This document shows, piece after piece, positions 1 to 8,434 of a stretch of DNA of 34,789 nt. The stretch lies in contig NZ_BCNF01000096.1 in NCBI RefSeq assembly GCF_001485495.1, forward strand, positions 1-34,789. The letters are read 5' to 3'. Made by a program: the position numbers and the translations under genes. The stretch comes from Gordonia desulfuricans NBRC 100010 (GTDB taxonomy: Bacteria; Actinomycetota; Actinomycetes; Mycobacteriales; Mycobacteriaceae). The stretch's first letter is position 1. The number at the start of each line of letters is the position of its first letter. The notes under the pieces were generated by a model. It was not told the origin of the DNA and searched no databases. It worked only from the letters and a program-made list of their open reading frames with translations.

Positions 1-31
1 TGGCCACCCCATTTTGCAACAGCCCCCTATC

Positions 32-151
32 GGCTCGGTCCCGGCTCAACCATCGAATAATGTTGCAGCCAAGGGCAATTGGTCCCCAAAAAACAGGCAC
101 CCCACGATGGTTGAGCCGACAAGGAGCGAAGCGACGAGTCGAGTCGAAACC
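32..151. repeat. Interspersed repeat, left copy (partial inverted arm plus 44-base direct copy)
   Basis: Bases 108-151 begin TGGTTGAGCCGAC and end GTCGAAACC. They match bases 34625-34668 at the other end of the window with about 3 differences in 44. Bases 32-55 carry a partial copy in the opposite direction (CCGGCTCAACCATC). The element sits just past the 3' end of the nitronate monooxygenase gene. It has no coding potential that I can support. The rest of bases 1-208 shows nothing else. It looks like a dispersed, REP-like intergenic repeat; a role in termination is inference. Confidence 0.75.
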
Positions 152-208
152 TCCGCCGGCCGAACTCGCCAGCGCAACCACCACCGCGACGCCGAGACGC
201 CCGAGCAG

Positions 209-1240
209 TCAGCCCCTACGGGCGTCGGCCCACAGGGTCGTGATCACCTCGGCTGCCGGTCCGGTGGGCGCCGATCGGAAGGCGTGCCCTGCCCAGAGAT
301 TCAGGTCGTCGGCGTCGTCTGCCGCGGCGGCGGCCTTGCGGAGCGGACTGGTCAGGTGGTGCAGCGCCGGATACTCGGCGGGAGCCGACGGCGAGTACGT
401 ATCGGTGAACCGATTCCGTAACGCCTGGGCATACCGCCCCGAGAAGCAGCGGGTGACAACGGTTTCGGTGAACCGCGGATCGCGTAGGGCGGCGCGATGG
501 GTGGGCTTGGTACCCGCCTCGTCGGTGTCGAGCAAAGCCGTACCCAATTGCACCGCACTCGCACCCGCGGCCAAGGCGGCGATGATCGCCGTACCGTCGC
601 CGATCCCCCCGGCAGCGATCACCGGAACATCGCTGCGGTCCACCACCTCTCGCACCAACCTCACGGTGGGTGTCGTATTCGGCACCGCATCGAGGTCGAG
701 CGTCCCGCGGTGGCCACCGGCCTCCACACCCTGTACGCACAGCGCGTCGACACCCAGGGCCACCGCCCGATCGGCGTCGTCGGGATCGGCGACGGTGCTC
801 ACCACGAAGATCCCGGCATCGTGCAATCGAGCCACATCCTCCGCGGACGGCAGACCGAAGGTGAACGACACCACCGGCACCCGATGCTCGATCACCAGAT
901 CGAGTTTCGTGCGGTAGCCGTCGTCGTCCACCTCGACGATGTCGGGCAGGTCGATTCCGTACCGGTCGGCCAACGGCCGCAGCGACTCCCGATACTCCTG
1001 GACTGCGACACGGTCGCGGACCGGGAGTCCGGGGACGAAGATGTTGACGCCGAACGGCGCACCGGTGGCGATCCTGACGTCCGCGATCTGCCCCGCCAGC
1101 ACACCGGGGTCGGCATATCCTGCGGCCAGAAAGCCCAGTCCGCCAGCATGATTCACTGCGATGGCGAGAGCGGTGGTGCTGGGCCCACCGGCCATCGGCG
1201 CGGCGACGACCGGGATCTCGAGATCGGACAGTTCGAACAT
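209..1240 (-). CDS. Nitronate monooxygenase (2-nitropropane dioxygenase family)
   Basis: A 343-residue flavin (FMN) TIM-barrel enzyme predicted to oxidise alkyl nitronates, such as propionate 3-nitronate, in the cytosol. The N-terminus (MFELSDLEIPVVAAPMAGG) is the family's first strand and phosphate-loop region. The motif VQGVEAGGHRG near the middle carries the expected catalytic histidine, and IAAGGIGDG followed by AAGASAVQLGTALL is the typical C-terminal FMN phosphate-binding segment. I chose the ATG at 1240 over an upstream in-frame start because AAAGGGGC lies just before it and homology begins there. It follows the GlxA-type regulator in the same direction with a 28-base gap, so the two may be co-transcribed. 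The exact substrate cannot be told from sequence; related flavoproteins such as enoyl reductase-like FabK share the fold. Confidence 0.9.
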   Translation of the reverse strand: MFELSDLEIPVVAAPMAGGPSTTALAIAVNHAGGLGFLAAGYADPGVLAGQIADVRIATGAPFGVNIFVPGLPVRDRVAVQEYRESLRPLADRYGIDLPDIVEVDDDGYRTKLDLVIEHRVPVVSFTFGLPSAEDVARLHDAGIFVVSTVADPDDADRAVALGVDALCVQGVEAGGHRGTLDLDAVPNTTPTVRLVREVVDRSDVPVIAAGGIGDGTAIIAALAAGASAVQLGTALLDTDEAGTKPTHRAALRDPRFTETVVTRCFSGRYAQALRNRFTDTYSPSAPAEYPALHHLTSPLRKAAAAADDADDLNLWAGHAFRSAPTGPAAEVITTLWADARRG

Positions 1241-1268
1241 CTCATGCCCCTTTGCATGGAGAGCGCAC

Positions 1269-2231
1269 TCAGGCGCGGGCCGCCCCGGACGCAAACCGCT
1301 TCCGGTAGACCAGCGGCGCCACACCCACCGACGCCTGGAAGTGATGACGCAACAGCGTCGCCGACGCGAAACCCACCTTACGCGCCACCTCTTCCACCGG
1401 AATGTCGGTGGATTCGAGAAGACTCTTCGACTGCATCACCCGCTGCTCGGTGAGCCAGCGACGCGGCGACAGCCCCACCTCGTCGACGAAGCGCCGGGCG
1501 AAGGTCCGCCCCGACATGTGCATCCGTACGGCGAGATCGTCCACCGAGATGTCCTCGTCGAGATGGCCGACCATCCAGTCGAGCAGTTCGCCGAAGCCCT
1601 CGTCGGTGCAGGTGGGCACCGGCGCGTCGACGTATTGCCGTTGGCCACCGTCACGATGCGGTGGCACCACCATACGACGGGCGATCCGGTTGGCGAAAGT
1701 CGGTCCCCACGCCTCGCGCACCAGGTGCAACGAGGCGTCGATCCCGGCCGCGGTGCCCGCGCTGGTGGTGACCGGCCCGTCGTCGACGAACAAGACGTCG
1801 GTGTCGACCTCGGCGCGGGGATACATCCGCGCCAGCCTCGCCCCGTAACGCCAGTGCGTCGTGCAGCGTCGACCGTCGAGGAGTCCGGCGGCGCCGGCGA
1901 CGAAGGCACCCGAGCAGACGGTGAGCACTCGGCCACCGTTGTCGACGACCGCCCGCATCGTCTCGAGGATCTCCTCGGGATAGTCGTTCGCGATGCTTCC
2001 GCCCGGAATCGCCACGAGGTCGACGTCGCGACAATCCTCGAGGGCGTAGGGGGCGGCGACGGTCACGCCGTTGCCGACGTTCAGCGCGTTCCCGGGAGTC
2101 GGGGACGCGACGCGGAAATCGAACGCCGGTACCCCGTCGTCGGTGCGATCGAGTCCGAAGACCTCGCTGAGCACGCCGAACTCGAAGAGTGCGACGTTGC
2201 CGTGGAGGAGCACACCGATGGATTTCAACAC
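1269..2231 (-). CDS. GlxA-family AraC transcriptional regulator (DJ-1/PfpI-like domain plus HTH)
   Basis: A 320-residue regulator. The N-terminal ~170 residues form a DJ-1/PfpI (class I amidotransferase-like) sensor domain, with LLHGNVALFEFGVLSEVFG at the start and the nucleophile-elbow segment TVCSGAFVAGAAGLLDGRR followed by TTHW. The last ~100 residues are an AraC double helix-turn-helix (DDLAVRMHMSGRTFARRF ... VEEVARKVGFASATLLRHHF). The start is GTG at 2231 or TTG at 2228; there is no ATG near the point where homology begins. It lies upstream of the nitronate monooxygenase in the same direction. Direct and inverted repeats at 2242-2289 just upstream are likely binding sites. The ligand is unknown. 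Confidence 0.9.
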   Translation of the reverse strand: MLKSIGVLLHGNVALFEFGVLSEVFGLDRTDDGVPAFDFRVASPTPGNALNVGNGVTVAAPYALEDCRDVDLVAIPGGSIANDYPEEILETMRAVVDNGGRVLTVCSGAFVAGAAGLLDGRRCTTHWRYGARLARMYPRAEVDTDVLFVDDGPVTTSAGTAAGIDASLHLVREAWGPTFANRIARRMVVPPHRDGGQRQYVDAPVPTCTDEGFGELLDWMVGHLDEDISVDDLAVRMHMSGRTFARRFVDEVGLSPRRWLTEQRVMQSKSLLESTDIPVEEVARKVGFASATLLRHHFQASVGVAPLVYRKRFASGAARA

Positions 2232-2241
2232 CCACCCAGTA

Positions 2242-2289
2242 TGGCAGAAACTTTGTGGATATTGGCGTGACTGCCACTGGTGGCAGAAA
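2242..2289. promoter_or_regulatory. Candidate GlxA-regulator operator: direct repeat plus palindrome
   Basis: TGGCAGAAA occurs at 2242-2250 and again at 2281-2289, 39 bases apart. The second copy also forms a perfect inverted repeat CTGCCA-CTGG-TGGCAG (2271-2286). The block is AT-richer than its surroundings and lies between the divergent regulator (start 2231) and the small membrane protein (start 2314). The placement fits an autoregulatory AraC-type site; binding is inferred. Confidence 0.45.
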
Positions 2290-2313
2290 GTTATCGCCCG
2301 GATGATTTCTGTC

Positions 2314-2568
2314 ATGAGCACCGCATTCACCGCCACCCTGACCATCGCCCTGACCGTTCTCGTCGTCGTCCCCATCGCCGCCGTCGTCTACCGCACGCAC
2401 CGAAAGGTCGGCGACCCCCACCCGATCCCGCTGGGCCATCTCGCGGGGATCGCCACCCGTGCCCACCGACCCCACGATCACCGCCCCACCTGGCACGACG
2501 GTCCGGACGCCGACCGGATCGCTGCCGAGCTGGCCACCCTGCGGCAGTACCGCAAGGACGGGTCGTGA
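2314..2568 (+). CDS. Small single-pass membrane protein, hypothetical
   Basis: An 84-residue protein with one strong N-terminal membrane segment (about residues 4-25, TLTIALTVLVVVPIAAVVY) followed by a basic stretch (RTHRK) and a polar, histidine-rich tail ending in a predicted helix (RIAAELATLRQYRKDGS). The likely topology is N-terminus out or in the membrane with a cytosolic tail. I do not recognise a family with known function. The ATG at 2314 is preferred; an in-frame ATG at 2302 would add MISV. It lies between two regulators and is transcribed away from the GlxA-type gene, so it may share the 2242-2289 control region. Confidence 0.6.
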   Translation: MSTAFTATLTIALTVLVVVPIAAVVYRTHRKVGDPHPIPLGHLAGIATRAHRPHDHRPTWHDGPDADRIAAELATLRQYRKDGS

Positions 2569-2593
2569 ACCCGCGAGCGTAAACATGGGATGT

Positions 2594-2605
2594 TAGGCTC
2601 TTTCG
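2594..2605 (+). promoter_or_regulatory. -10 box for leaderless GntR mRNA
   Basis: TAGGCT at 2594-2599 fits the actinobacterial TANNNT -10 box and is followed by exactly six bases before the GTG start at 2606. There is no Shine-Dalgarno sequence. This spacing puts the transcription start on or next to the start codon. The same hexamer and spacing recur upstream of the LLM oxidoreductase at 17860. Confidence 0.5.
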
Positions 2606-3292
2606 GTGCCGTTGATCACCCCTCCCGCGCGGACCAGCTCGCTCGTCGTCGACCGGATGAGTCAACTGATCCGCGACGGCCAGTGGCCGATGGGGACCCG
2701 CATCCCGTCCGAACCCGAACTCGTCGAGCTGTTCGGCGTCGGCCGCAACACCATCCGCGAGGCCGTGCGTGCCCTCGAACACGCCGGGCTGCTCGCCCCG
2801 CGCCGCGGTGACGGCACCTACGTGTGCGGACGCAATCCACTGGCCGGAGCCATCTCGCGCTGCACCCCGGATCCCGAGATCACCGACCTGATCACCACCC
2901 GGCGCGCACTCGAATCAGAAGCCGCGGCACTGGCCGCACAGCACGCCGACGCCGACACCGTCACCGGGCTGAAGGCCCTGCTCGCCGACACCGTCGCGGC
3001 CCTCGACGCCGGGGACGTCGAGCGGTATGCGCTCCTCGACCTCGAGTTCCACAGTGCGGTGGTCACGGCGTCCCGCAACCCTCTGCTGATCGAGCTCTAC
3101 GACGGCATCGGCGAGGTGATGCGGCGCAACCACCGCGATCTGGCCGACGCGACCAGCGGGACCGGACACCCCCGCGGACACCACGACGTGGTCGAGGCCA
3201 TCGCCGACGCCGACCCCGCCCGCGCCCGCGACGCGGTACACCGCTACCTCGAGACGGCCCTGGACGTCACCGCGCGGGACGCTGCCCGGTGA
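2606..3292 (+). CDS. GntR-family transcriptional regulator, FadR/FCD type
   Basis: A 228-residue repressor-type protein. Residues ~10-75 form the winged helix-turn-helix (SSLVVDRMSQLIRDG ... IPSEPELVELFGVGRNTIREAVRALEHAGLL, then RRGDGTYV as the wing). The remainder is an all-helical FCD ligand domain (TTRRALESEAAALAAQ ... LDLEFHSAVVTASRNPLL), including D/H residues that usually bind a metal or carboxylate effector. The GTG start is set by the -10 box six bases upstream and by the start of homology. Its stop codon overlaps the start of the MFS transporter (GTGA), so it probably controls its own operon with that transporter. The effector is unknown, though FCD regulators commonly sense small organic acids. 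Confidence 0.9.
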   Translation: MPLITPPARTSSLVVDRMSQLIRDGQWPMGTRIPSEPELVELFGVGRNTIREAVRALEHAGLLAPRRGDGTYVCGRNPLAGAISRCTPDPEITDLITTRRALESEAAALAAQHADADTVTGLKALLADTVAALDAGDVERYALLDLEFHSAVVTASRNPLLIELYDGIGEVMRRNHRDLADATSGTGHPRGHHDVVEAIADADPARARDAVHRYLETALDVTARDAAR

Positions 3293-4557
3293 CGGCCACC
3301 GGCAACTCCCCCGACACCGGTCGCGCTCACCCCGACATCACCGAGCCCGACATCACCGCCGCCGGTATCACCGCCGGCACCGGCCCCGGGGGTCGCAGCA
3401 GCCTGTTCACCGTCTTCACCGCGGTGGCGATCATGCTCGTCGCCGCCAACCTGCGCCCCGCGGTGGTCGCGGTGTCGCCGTTGCTCGACGAGATCACCCG
3501 CGACGAGGGCTACAGCAGCGCCATGGCCGGGATGCTGACCACCCTGCCGGTGTTGTTCTTCGGCCTGGTCTCACCGCTCGCCCCACCACTGGCCGCCCGG
3601 TTCGGGATCGAACGGACCGTGTTCGGCTCGTTGCTGCTCCTGATCGTCGGCTCCCTGCTGCGCCTGATCCCCGACACCGCCTGCCTGTTCCTGGGCTCCG
3701 CGGTGGTCGGCATCGCGATCGGCATCTGCAATGTCGTGCTGCCCGCCCTGATCAAACGCGACTTCGCGCACCGCTCCGGCCTGATGACGGGCCTGTACTC
3801 GATGACGCTGTCGGGTGGTGCCGCGGTGGCCGTGGGGGTGATCGTGCCGATCAACCACGCATTCGACGGCAACTGGCGGATGAGTCTCGCGTCGTGGGCG
3901 ATCCTCGCCGTGATCACCGCATGCTGCTGGCTCCCGCAGCTGACGCGGCACCGACCGGAGACGGTGGCGCGACGAGGATCGTTGTACCGCAACCCGATCG
4001 CCTGGGCCATCACCATCTTCATGGCCGCCCAGTCGCTGATCTTCTACACCTTCAGCGCCTGGCTGCCCACGTATTTGATCAGTGAGGGCCACACCGCGGC
4101 CGCCGCCGGCACCGTGCTCGCGATCGGGCAGACGGTGGCCCTGTTCGCCTCGCTGATCGCGCCGATCATCGCCGGCCGGTTCGCCGATCAGCGGGTGATC
4201 ACCCTGGTCGCGGTGGCGTTCACCGCCGTCGGACTCACCGGGCTGCTCACCATCGGTCACGTCCCGGTGCTGTGGACCATCCTGACGCTGGTCGGCCCGG
4301 GATCCTCGATCAGCCTGGTCCTCTTGTTCATGGTGCTGCGCAGTTCCTCACCCCAGCAGACCGGGCAGGTGTCGGGGATGTCGCAGTCGATCGGCTATGT
4401 CCTGGCCGCACTCGGGCCGTTCGTCACCGGCGCGCTCCACGATCTCACCGGGTCGTGGACGATCGCACTCGGGATGCTCGGGATTCCGGTTGTCGTCCAA
4501 GCATTGTCGGCGTGGTGGGCGGCGCGGGACGTGAAGATGGACGAATACTCCCACTGA
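3289..4557 (+). CDS. CynX/NimT-type MFS transporter
   Basis: A 422-residue major facilitator with about 12 membrane segments beginning near residue 40 (FTAVAIMLVAANLRPAVVAV). The early motif NLRPAVVAVSPLLDEI and the segment RFGIERTVFGSLLLLIVGSLLRL resemble the CynX/NimT (cyanate/2-nitroimidazole) branch of MFS. Residues 1-35 are a hydrophilic, T/P/D-rich tail that may be partly spurious. The GTG start overlaps the GntR stop by four bases, implying translational coupling and local control by that regulator. The substrate cannot be assigned; family members move small anions or drugs, so the CynX name describes only fold and subfamily. Transcription runs toward helR, with a separate promoter between them. 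Confidence 0.88.
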   Translation: MTATGNSPDTGRAHPDITEPDITAAGITAGTGPGGRSSLFTVFTAVAIMLVAANLRPAVVAVSPLLDEITRDEGYSSAMAGMLTTLPVLFFGLVSPLAPPLAARFGIERTVFGSLLLLIVGSLLRLIPDTACLFLGSAVVGIAIGICNVVLPALIKRDFAHRSGLMTGLYSMTLSGGAAVAVGVIVPINHAFDGNWRMSLASWAILAVITACCWLPQLTRHRPETVARRGSLYRNPIAWAITIFMAAQSLIFYTFSAWLPTYLISEGHTAAAAGTVLAIGQTVALFASLIAPIIAGRFADQRVITLVAVAFTAVGLTGLLTIGHVPVLWTILTLVGPGSSISLVLLFMVLRSSSPQQTGQVSGMSQSIGYVLAALGPFVTGALHDLTGSWTIALGMLGIPVVVQALSAWWAARDVKMDEYSH

Positions 4558-4586
4558 TCTTCCCCTTTCACTGTAACGCGAGGACC

Positions 4587-4606
4587 GGGGCTTGCGGCAA
4601 GGGCCC
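4587..4606 (+). promoter_or_regulatory. Rifamycin-associated element (RAE) upstream of helR
   Basis: GGGGCTTGCGGCAAGGGCCC contains the palindromic core CTTGCGGCAAG. From memory, the RAE described upstream of rifamycin-inactivating and rifamycin-protective genes in actinomycetes reads GGGGCTTGCGGCAAGGCCC, so this copy differs by one extra G near its end. It lies 23 bases before the helR start. A possible -10 box (CACAAT, 4617-4622) lies seven bases before the ATG at 4630, giving a leaderless arrangement. The site predicts induction of helR by rifamycins. Confidence 0.8.
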
Positions 4607-4629
4607 GTCGGCGTCGCACAATGGGCGCC

Positions 4630-6825
4630 ATGATCTCGCGCGCCACCGGCGCTCCCGGTTCCACCAGCACCTTCGACCTCCCCGACTCCCTGGGTCACAA
4701 GACCGCACCCGAGCTCGTCGCCGACGACGACCGTCACCTCACCGCCGTCGCCGATTGCCTTGCCACGTCGATCCGTTCACTCGAGGACCGTCTCGCCGCG
4801 CTACGTAGGCAGGCCGGTGGCGGCGGACGGCGCGCCGTCGACCGCGACCTGGAGATCCACCAGACCACCGATCGGCTGCAGTCGCTGCGTCGTCACCGCC
4901 AGGATCTGTGCCTGGGCCGGATCGTCCCCGCCGACGGCACCGAGCCGGTCTACATCGGGCGAATCGGACTGACCGACACCGGCGGTCGGCAGTTGCTCGT
5001 CGACTGGCGCACCCCGATGGCCGAACCGTTCTTCGCGGCCACCGCCGCCCGATCGATGGGTCTGGGCAGCCGCCGCCGGTATCGGTGGGCGCACGGCCGG
5101 ATCGTCGACTACTGGGACGAGGCCTTCGGCGAGCGCACCGACGGGCTGGCCCTTGACGACGATTCGGCTCTCATCGCAAGCCTCGAGGCGGCCCGCTCAC
5201 CCCGGATGCGGGACGTGCTCGGCACCATCGCAGCCGACCAGGATGCCATCATCCGGGCCGGCAGCCACGGCGCGCTGATCGTCGACGGCGGCCCGGGAAC
5301 CGGTAAAACCGTTGTCGCCCTGCACCGTGCGGCCTCTCTTCTCTATGCCGACCCCCGGCTCGGCGGGAACCGGGGGCAGATGCTCGTCGTCGGACCACAC
5401 GAACCGTATCTCGCCTACATCTCCGACGTTCTGCCGGCGCTCGGCGAGGAGGGCGTCCGCACGTGCACCCTGCGCGACATGGTTCCCGAGGGCGCCGATG
5501 CCGTCGACGAATCCGATTCCGCGGTGGCCGGTCTCAAGGCACACCTCGATCCGCTGACGACGATCGACGCAGCGATCCGGTTCTATCAGCAGCCACCGGC
5601 CTCGCCGACGACCATCGACACCCCGTGGGACGAGGTCACCATCACCCCGGCGGAGTGGGCCGCGGCCTTCGACGCCGCCGATCCCTCGGTGCCCCACAAC
5701 GAAACCCGCGAGGACGTGTGGGATGCCCTGGTACAGACGGTCCTCGACAAGCACGCCGACATCGATTCGGGGGTCGGGCAACTGGCAGCGGCGGTGAGCG
5801 GCAACACCGATCTGCGGAAGGCCTTCGCCCGGTCCTGGCCGGTCCTCGACGGACCGACCCTCGTCGCCGATCTGTGGGCGGTGCCCGCCTTTCTCGCGTA
5901 CTGCGCGCCGGCACTGCCTGCCGACCGGCGTCGCATCCTCGAGCGTCCCGAGGGTTCGCCGTGGACCGACGCCGACCTGCCGTTCCTCGACCTCGCACGC
6001 CGCGGACTCGGCGATCCGGACTTCTCCCGCAAGCGCCGGCGACGCGAGACCGCGCTCGCCGCGCAACGCGCCCAGATGGATCAGGTGGTCGACGATCTGC
6101 TCGCCGCCCACACCTACGACGACGGCGAGGGTCTCGCGTCGATGCTCCGCAGCGAGGATCTCCGGGAGGTGCTGATGGACGAGTCGGGAATCGATGAGCC
6201 CCATCGGGATCCGCTCGACGCGACTTTCGCCCACATCGTCGTCGACGAGGCCCAGGAGCTCACCGATGCGCAGTGGGCGATGCTCGTCTCCCGATGCCCC
6301 ACCCGCAGCCTGACCATCGTCGGGGACCGGGCACAGGCACGCCACGGCTTCACCGAATCGTGGTCACAGCGACTCACCCGGATCGGCCTGTCCGACATCA
6401 CCCTGGCCGGCCTGAACGTCAACTACCGCACGCCGGAGGAGATCATGGAGGTCGCCGCACCGGTGATCCGGGCGGTGCTGCCGGACGCCAACATCCCCAC
6501 ATCGATCCGGCGCTCACACATACCGGTGACCTATGGTCATGTCGCCGAACTGGATTCGACCCTCACCGGATGGCTCGCCGACAACCCGGAGGGAACCGCC
6601 TGCGTGATCGTCGAACCCGAGGCGGCCGATGCGGTGCCCACCACCGCCCTACCGGATCGGGTGCGGTCGCTGACACCGGAGCAGACCAAGGGACTCGAGT
6701 TCGACCTGGTGGTGCTGGTCGGTCCGGCCGAGAACGCCGGGATCACCGCCGCCGTCGACCGCTATGTCGCGATGACCCGAGCCACCGCCCGCCTGGCGGT
6801 GCTCACCCTGGACCGGATCAGATGA
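4630..6825 (+). CDS. helR: HelR, RNA polymerase recycling/rifamycin-protection ATPase (HelD/UvrD-like)
   Basis: A 731-residue superfamily-1 helicase-like motor. HelR proteins bind RNA polymerase and displace rifamycins from it. The charged N-terminal helical region (SLEDRLAALRRQ ... TTDRLQSLRRHRQDL) is the polymerase-engaging coiled coil. Walker A GGPGTGKT is at about 220-227, Walker B VVDEAQE at about 537-543, motif III TIVGDRAQARHGF, motif IV NYRTPEE near 598, motif V TKGLEFDLVVLVGP and motif VI AMTRATARLAVL. I chose the ATG at 4630 because a -10-like CACAAT ends seven bases upstream; an in-frame ATG at 4621 would fall inside that box. The RAE upstream strongly supports HelR over housekeeping HelD. 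Its 3' end overlaps the convergent crtI by 8 bases. Confidence 0.9.
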   Translation: MISRATGAPGSTSTFDLPDSLGHKTAPELVADDDRHLTAVADCLATSIRSLEDRLAALRRQAGGGGRRAVDRDLEIHQTTDRLQSLRRHRQDLCLGRIVPADGTEPVYIGRIGLTDTGGRQLLVDWRTPMAEPFFAATAARSMGLGSRRRYRWAHGRIVDYWDEAFGERTDGLALDDDSALIASLEAARSPRMRDVLGTIAADQDAIIRAGSHGALIVDGGPGTGKTVVALHRAASLLYADPRLGGNRGQMLVVGPHEPYLAYISDVLPALGEEGVRTCTLRDMVPEGADAVDESDSAVAGLKAHLDPLTTIDAAIRFYQQPPASPTTIDTPWDEVTITPAEWAAAFDAADPSVPHNETREDVWDALVQTVLDKHADIDSGVGQLAAAVSGNTDLRKAFARSWPVLDGPTLVADLWAVPAFLAYCAPALPADRRRILERPEGSPWTDADLPFLDLARRGLGDPDFSRKRRRRETALAAQRAQMDQVVDDLLAAHTYDDGEGLASMLRSEDLREVLMDESGIDEPHRDPLDATFAHIVVDEAQELTDAQWAMLVSRCPTRSLTIVGDRAQARHGFTESWSQRLTRIGLSDITLAGLNVNYRTPEEIMEVAAPVIRAVLPDANIPTSIRRSHIPVTYGHVAELDSTLTGWLADNPEGTACVIVEPEAADAVPTTALPDRVRSLTPEQTKGLEFDLVVLVGPAENAGITAAVDRYVAMTRATARLAVLTLDRIR

Positions 6826-8434
6826 CCTCGGGGCCGGGAGAAGTGTCTCCGCGCAACCGCTTCCGGACCAGCTGCGCCGAGATCAGGCACATCGGCAGTC
6901 CGATGCCGGGACGGGTGCTGCTGCCGGCGTAGAACAGGCCGTCGACCTTGCGGGAGATGTTGTCGGCACGGAAGAACGCCGACTGCCGCAGGGTGTGTGC
7001 GGGACCGAGGGCACCGCCGGACCACGAGTGGACGTCGTCGACGAAGTCCGCCGGCCCGGTGGTGCGGCGCACCACGATTCGCTCGGCGAGGTCGGGAATG
7101 CCTGCGCGGTCGGCGATCCGGGCGATCGCGGCGTCGGCGATCCGCTCGACGGCCGCGGCCCCGGTCCCGTCCGTCCCGCCGTGCCCGAGGGAGGGATCCG
7201 CCGGCATCGGGATCAGCACGAACAGGTTCTCGTGGCCGTCCGGGGCGACGGTCGCATCGGTCGCCGACGGCCGGCACACATACAGCGACGCCGGGTCCGG
7301 GATGCGGGTCGGCGACCCGAAGATGGCGTCGAAGTTGGTGTCCCAGTCGTCGGTGAAGAACAGCGAATGGTGGGCCAGTTGCGGTAGCTCGCCCCGGACG
7401 CCGAGGAACACCAGCACCGCACCGGGCCCGGAGGTGTGCCGGTCCCACCATGTCTGCGGGTAGGTCTGCAGATGCCTGGGCAGCAGGCGGGTCTCGAGGT
7501 GGTGCAGGTCGGCGGCACCCACCACGATGTCGGCGTCGACCCGACGGTAGGTGCCGTCGGCAAACCGGACGTCCACACCGCTGACCGTCTCGCCCCGTCC
7601 CCATGGCACCCGTCCCCAAGGCCCCCGTCCCCATCGCACCCGGCCCCGGCGTTCCTGACGCCGTGTGCCGATCGACAGGACCGTCGCCGAGGTGTGTATC
7701 CGGACCCCACGACGGCGGGCAAGCCGTTCCAGTGCATCGGTGAAGGTGATGAAACCACCTGCGGGATAACGTACTCCGTCCTCGAGATCGAGGTGGCTCA
7801 TCAGGTGGTACATCGCCGGGGCACGCCCCGGTGAGGAGCCGAGGAAGACCGCGGGATAGCCGAGTACCTGCCGCAGGCCGGGGTCGCCGAAACGATCGGC
7901 GATGAAGGCACCGAGGCTCCGGCCGAGCAGTACGGCCAGCTTCGGCAGGTGGGCGAGTACCTCCGGTGCGGTGAATGACCGGAGGGTGTCGAAGTTGGTG
8001 TAGAGGAAGCGGTCGACGGCGATCCGGTAGGTGTCCCGCGCCGATGCCAGATAGTCCGAGAGTGCTTGGCCTGCACCGGCTTCCCGACCATCGAAGATCG
8101 CAATGTTGGCCTCGGCGCCGGCCGCCACGGTCAGCGGCGGGGCGTCGTCGAAGAACACCCGGTATCCGGGGTCGAGGGTGACCAGGTCGAGTTGCTCGGC
8201 GACGGAGGTGCCGAGCAAGGCGAAGAAGTGCTCGAACACCTCGGGCATCAGCCACCACGACGGTCCGGTGTCGAACCGGAATCCATCGTGCTCCCACGAG
8301 CCCGTACGACCACCGAGGTCGGGGTTCTTCTCGAACACCTCGACGTCGTGACCGTCCTCGGCCAGCAGCGCCGCGGTCGCCAGACCCGCGACCCCACCAC
8401 CGATGATCGCTACCCGAGAACCGTTGTCACTCAT
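6818..8434 (-). CDS. crtI: Phytoene desaturase (CrtI family)
   Basis: A 538-residue FAD-dependent carotenoid desaturase that would introduce double bonds into phytoene at the membrane. The N-terminal dinucleotide fold is clear (VAIIGGGVAGLATAALLAEDGHDVEVFEKN, with GGRTGSWEHDGFRFDTGPSWW just after), as is the C-terminal FAD motif (GLFYAGSSTRPGIGLPMCLISAQLV). The ATG at 8434 overlaps the crtB stop (ATGA), so it is the third gene of an idi-crtB-crtI operon. Unusual: residues ~265-283 are a pentapeptide repeat (GRVRW GRGPW GRVPW GRGET) encoded by 15-base tandem repeats, absent from the usual family layout as I know it. Sequence cannot tell how many desaturation steps it performs. Confidence 0.93.
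   Translation of the reverse strand: MSDNGSRVAIIGGGVAGLATAALLAEDGHDVEVFEKNPDLGGRTGSWEHDGFRFDTGPSWWLMPEVFEHFFALLGTSVAEQLDLVTLDPGYRVFFDDAPPLTVAAGAEANIAIFDGREAGAGQALSDYLASARDTYRIAVDRFLYTNFDTLRSFTAPEVLAHLPKLAVLLGRSLGAFIADRFGDPGLRQVLGYPAVFLGSSPGRAPAMYHLMSHLDLEDGVRYPAGGFITFTDALERLARRRGVRIHTSATVLSIGTRRQERRGRVRWGRGPWGRVPWGRGETVSGVDVRFADGTYRRVDADIVVGAADLHHLETRLLPRHLQTYPQTWWDRHTSGPGAVLVFLGVRGELPQLAHHSLFFTDDWDTNFDAIFGSPTRIPDPASLYVCRPSATDATVAPDGHENLFVLIPMPADPSLGHGGTDGTGAAAVERIADAAIARIADRAGIPDLAERIVVRRTTGPADFVDDVHSWSGGALGPAHTLRQSAFFRADNISRKVDGLFYAGSSTRPGIGLPMCLISAQLVRKRLRGDTSPGPEVI
7596..7640. repeat. 15-base tandem repeat inside crtI
   Basis: Three near-identical 15-base units (CGTCCCCATGGCACC, CGTCCCCAAGGCCCC, CGTCCCCATCGCACC) run head to tail, with a degenerate fourth unit starting CGGCCCC at 7641. 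Because 15 is divisible by three, the array stays in frame and encodes a Gly-Arg-x-x-Trp-like pentapeptide repeat. Such arrays change copy number by slippage, so length variation between strains is plausible. Confidence 0.75.
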
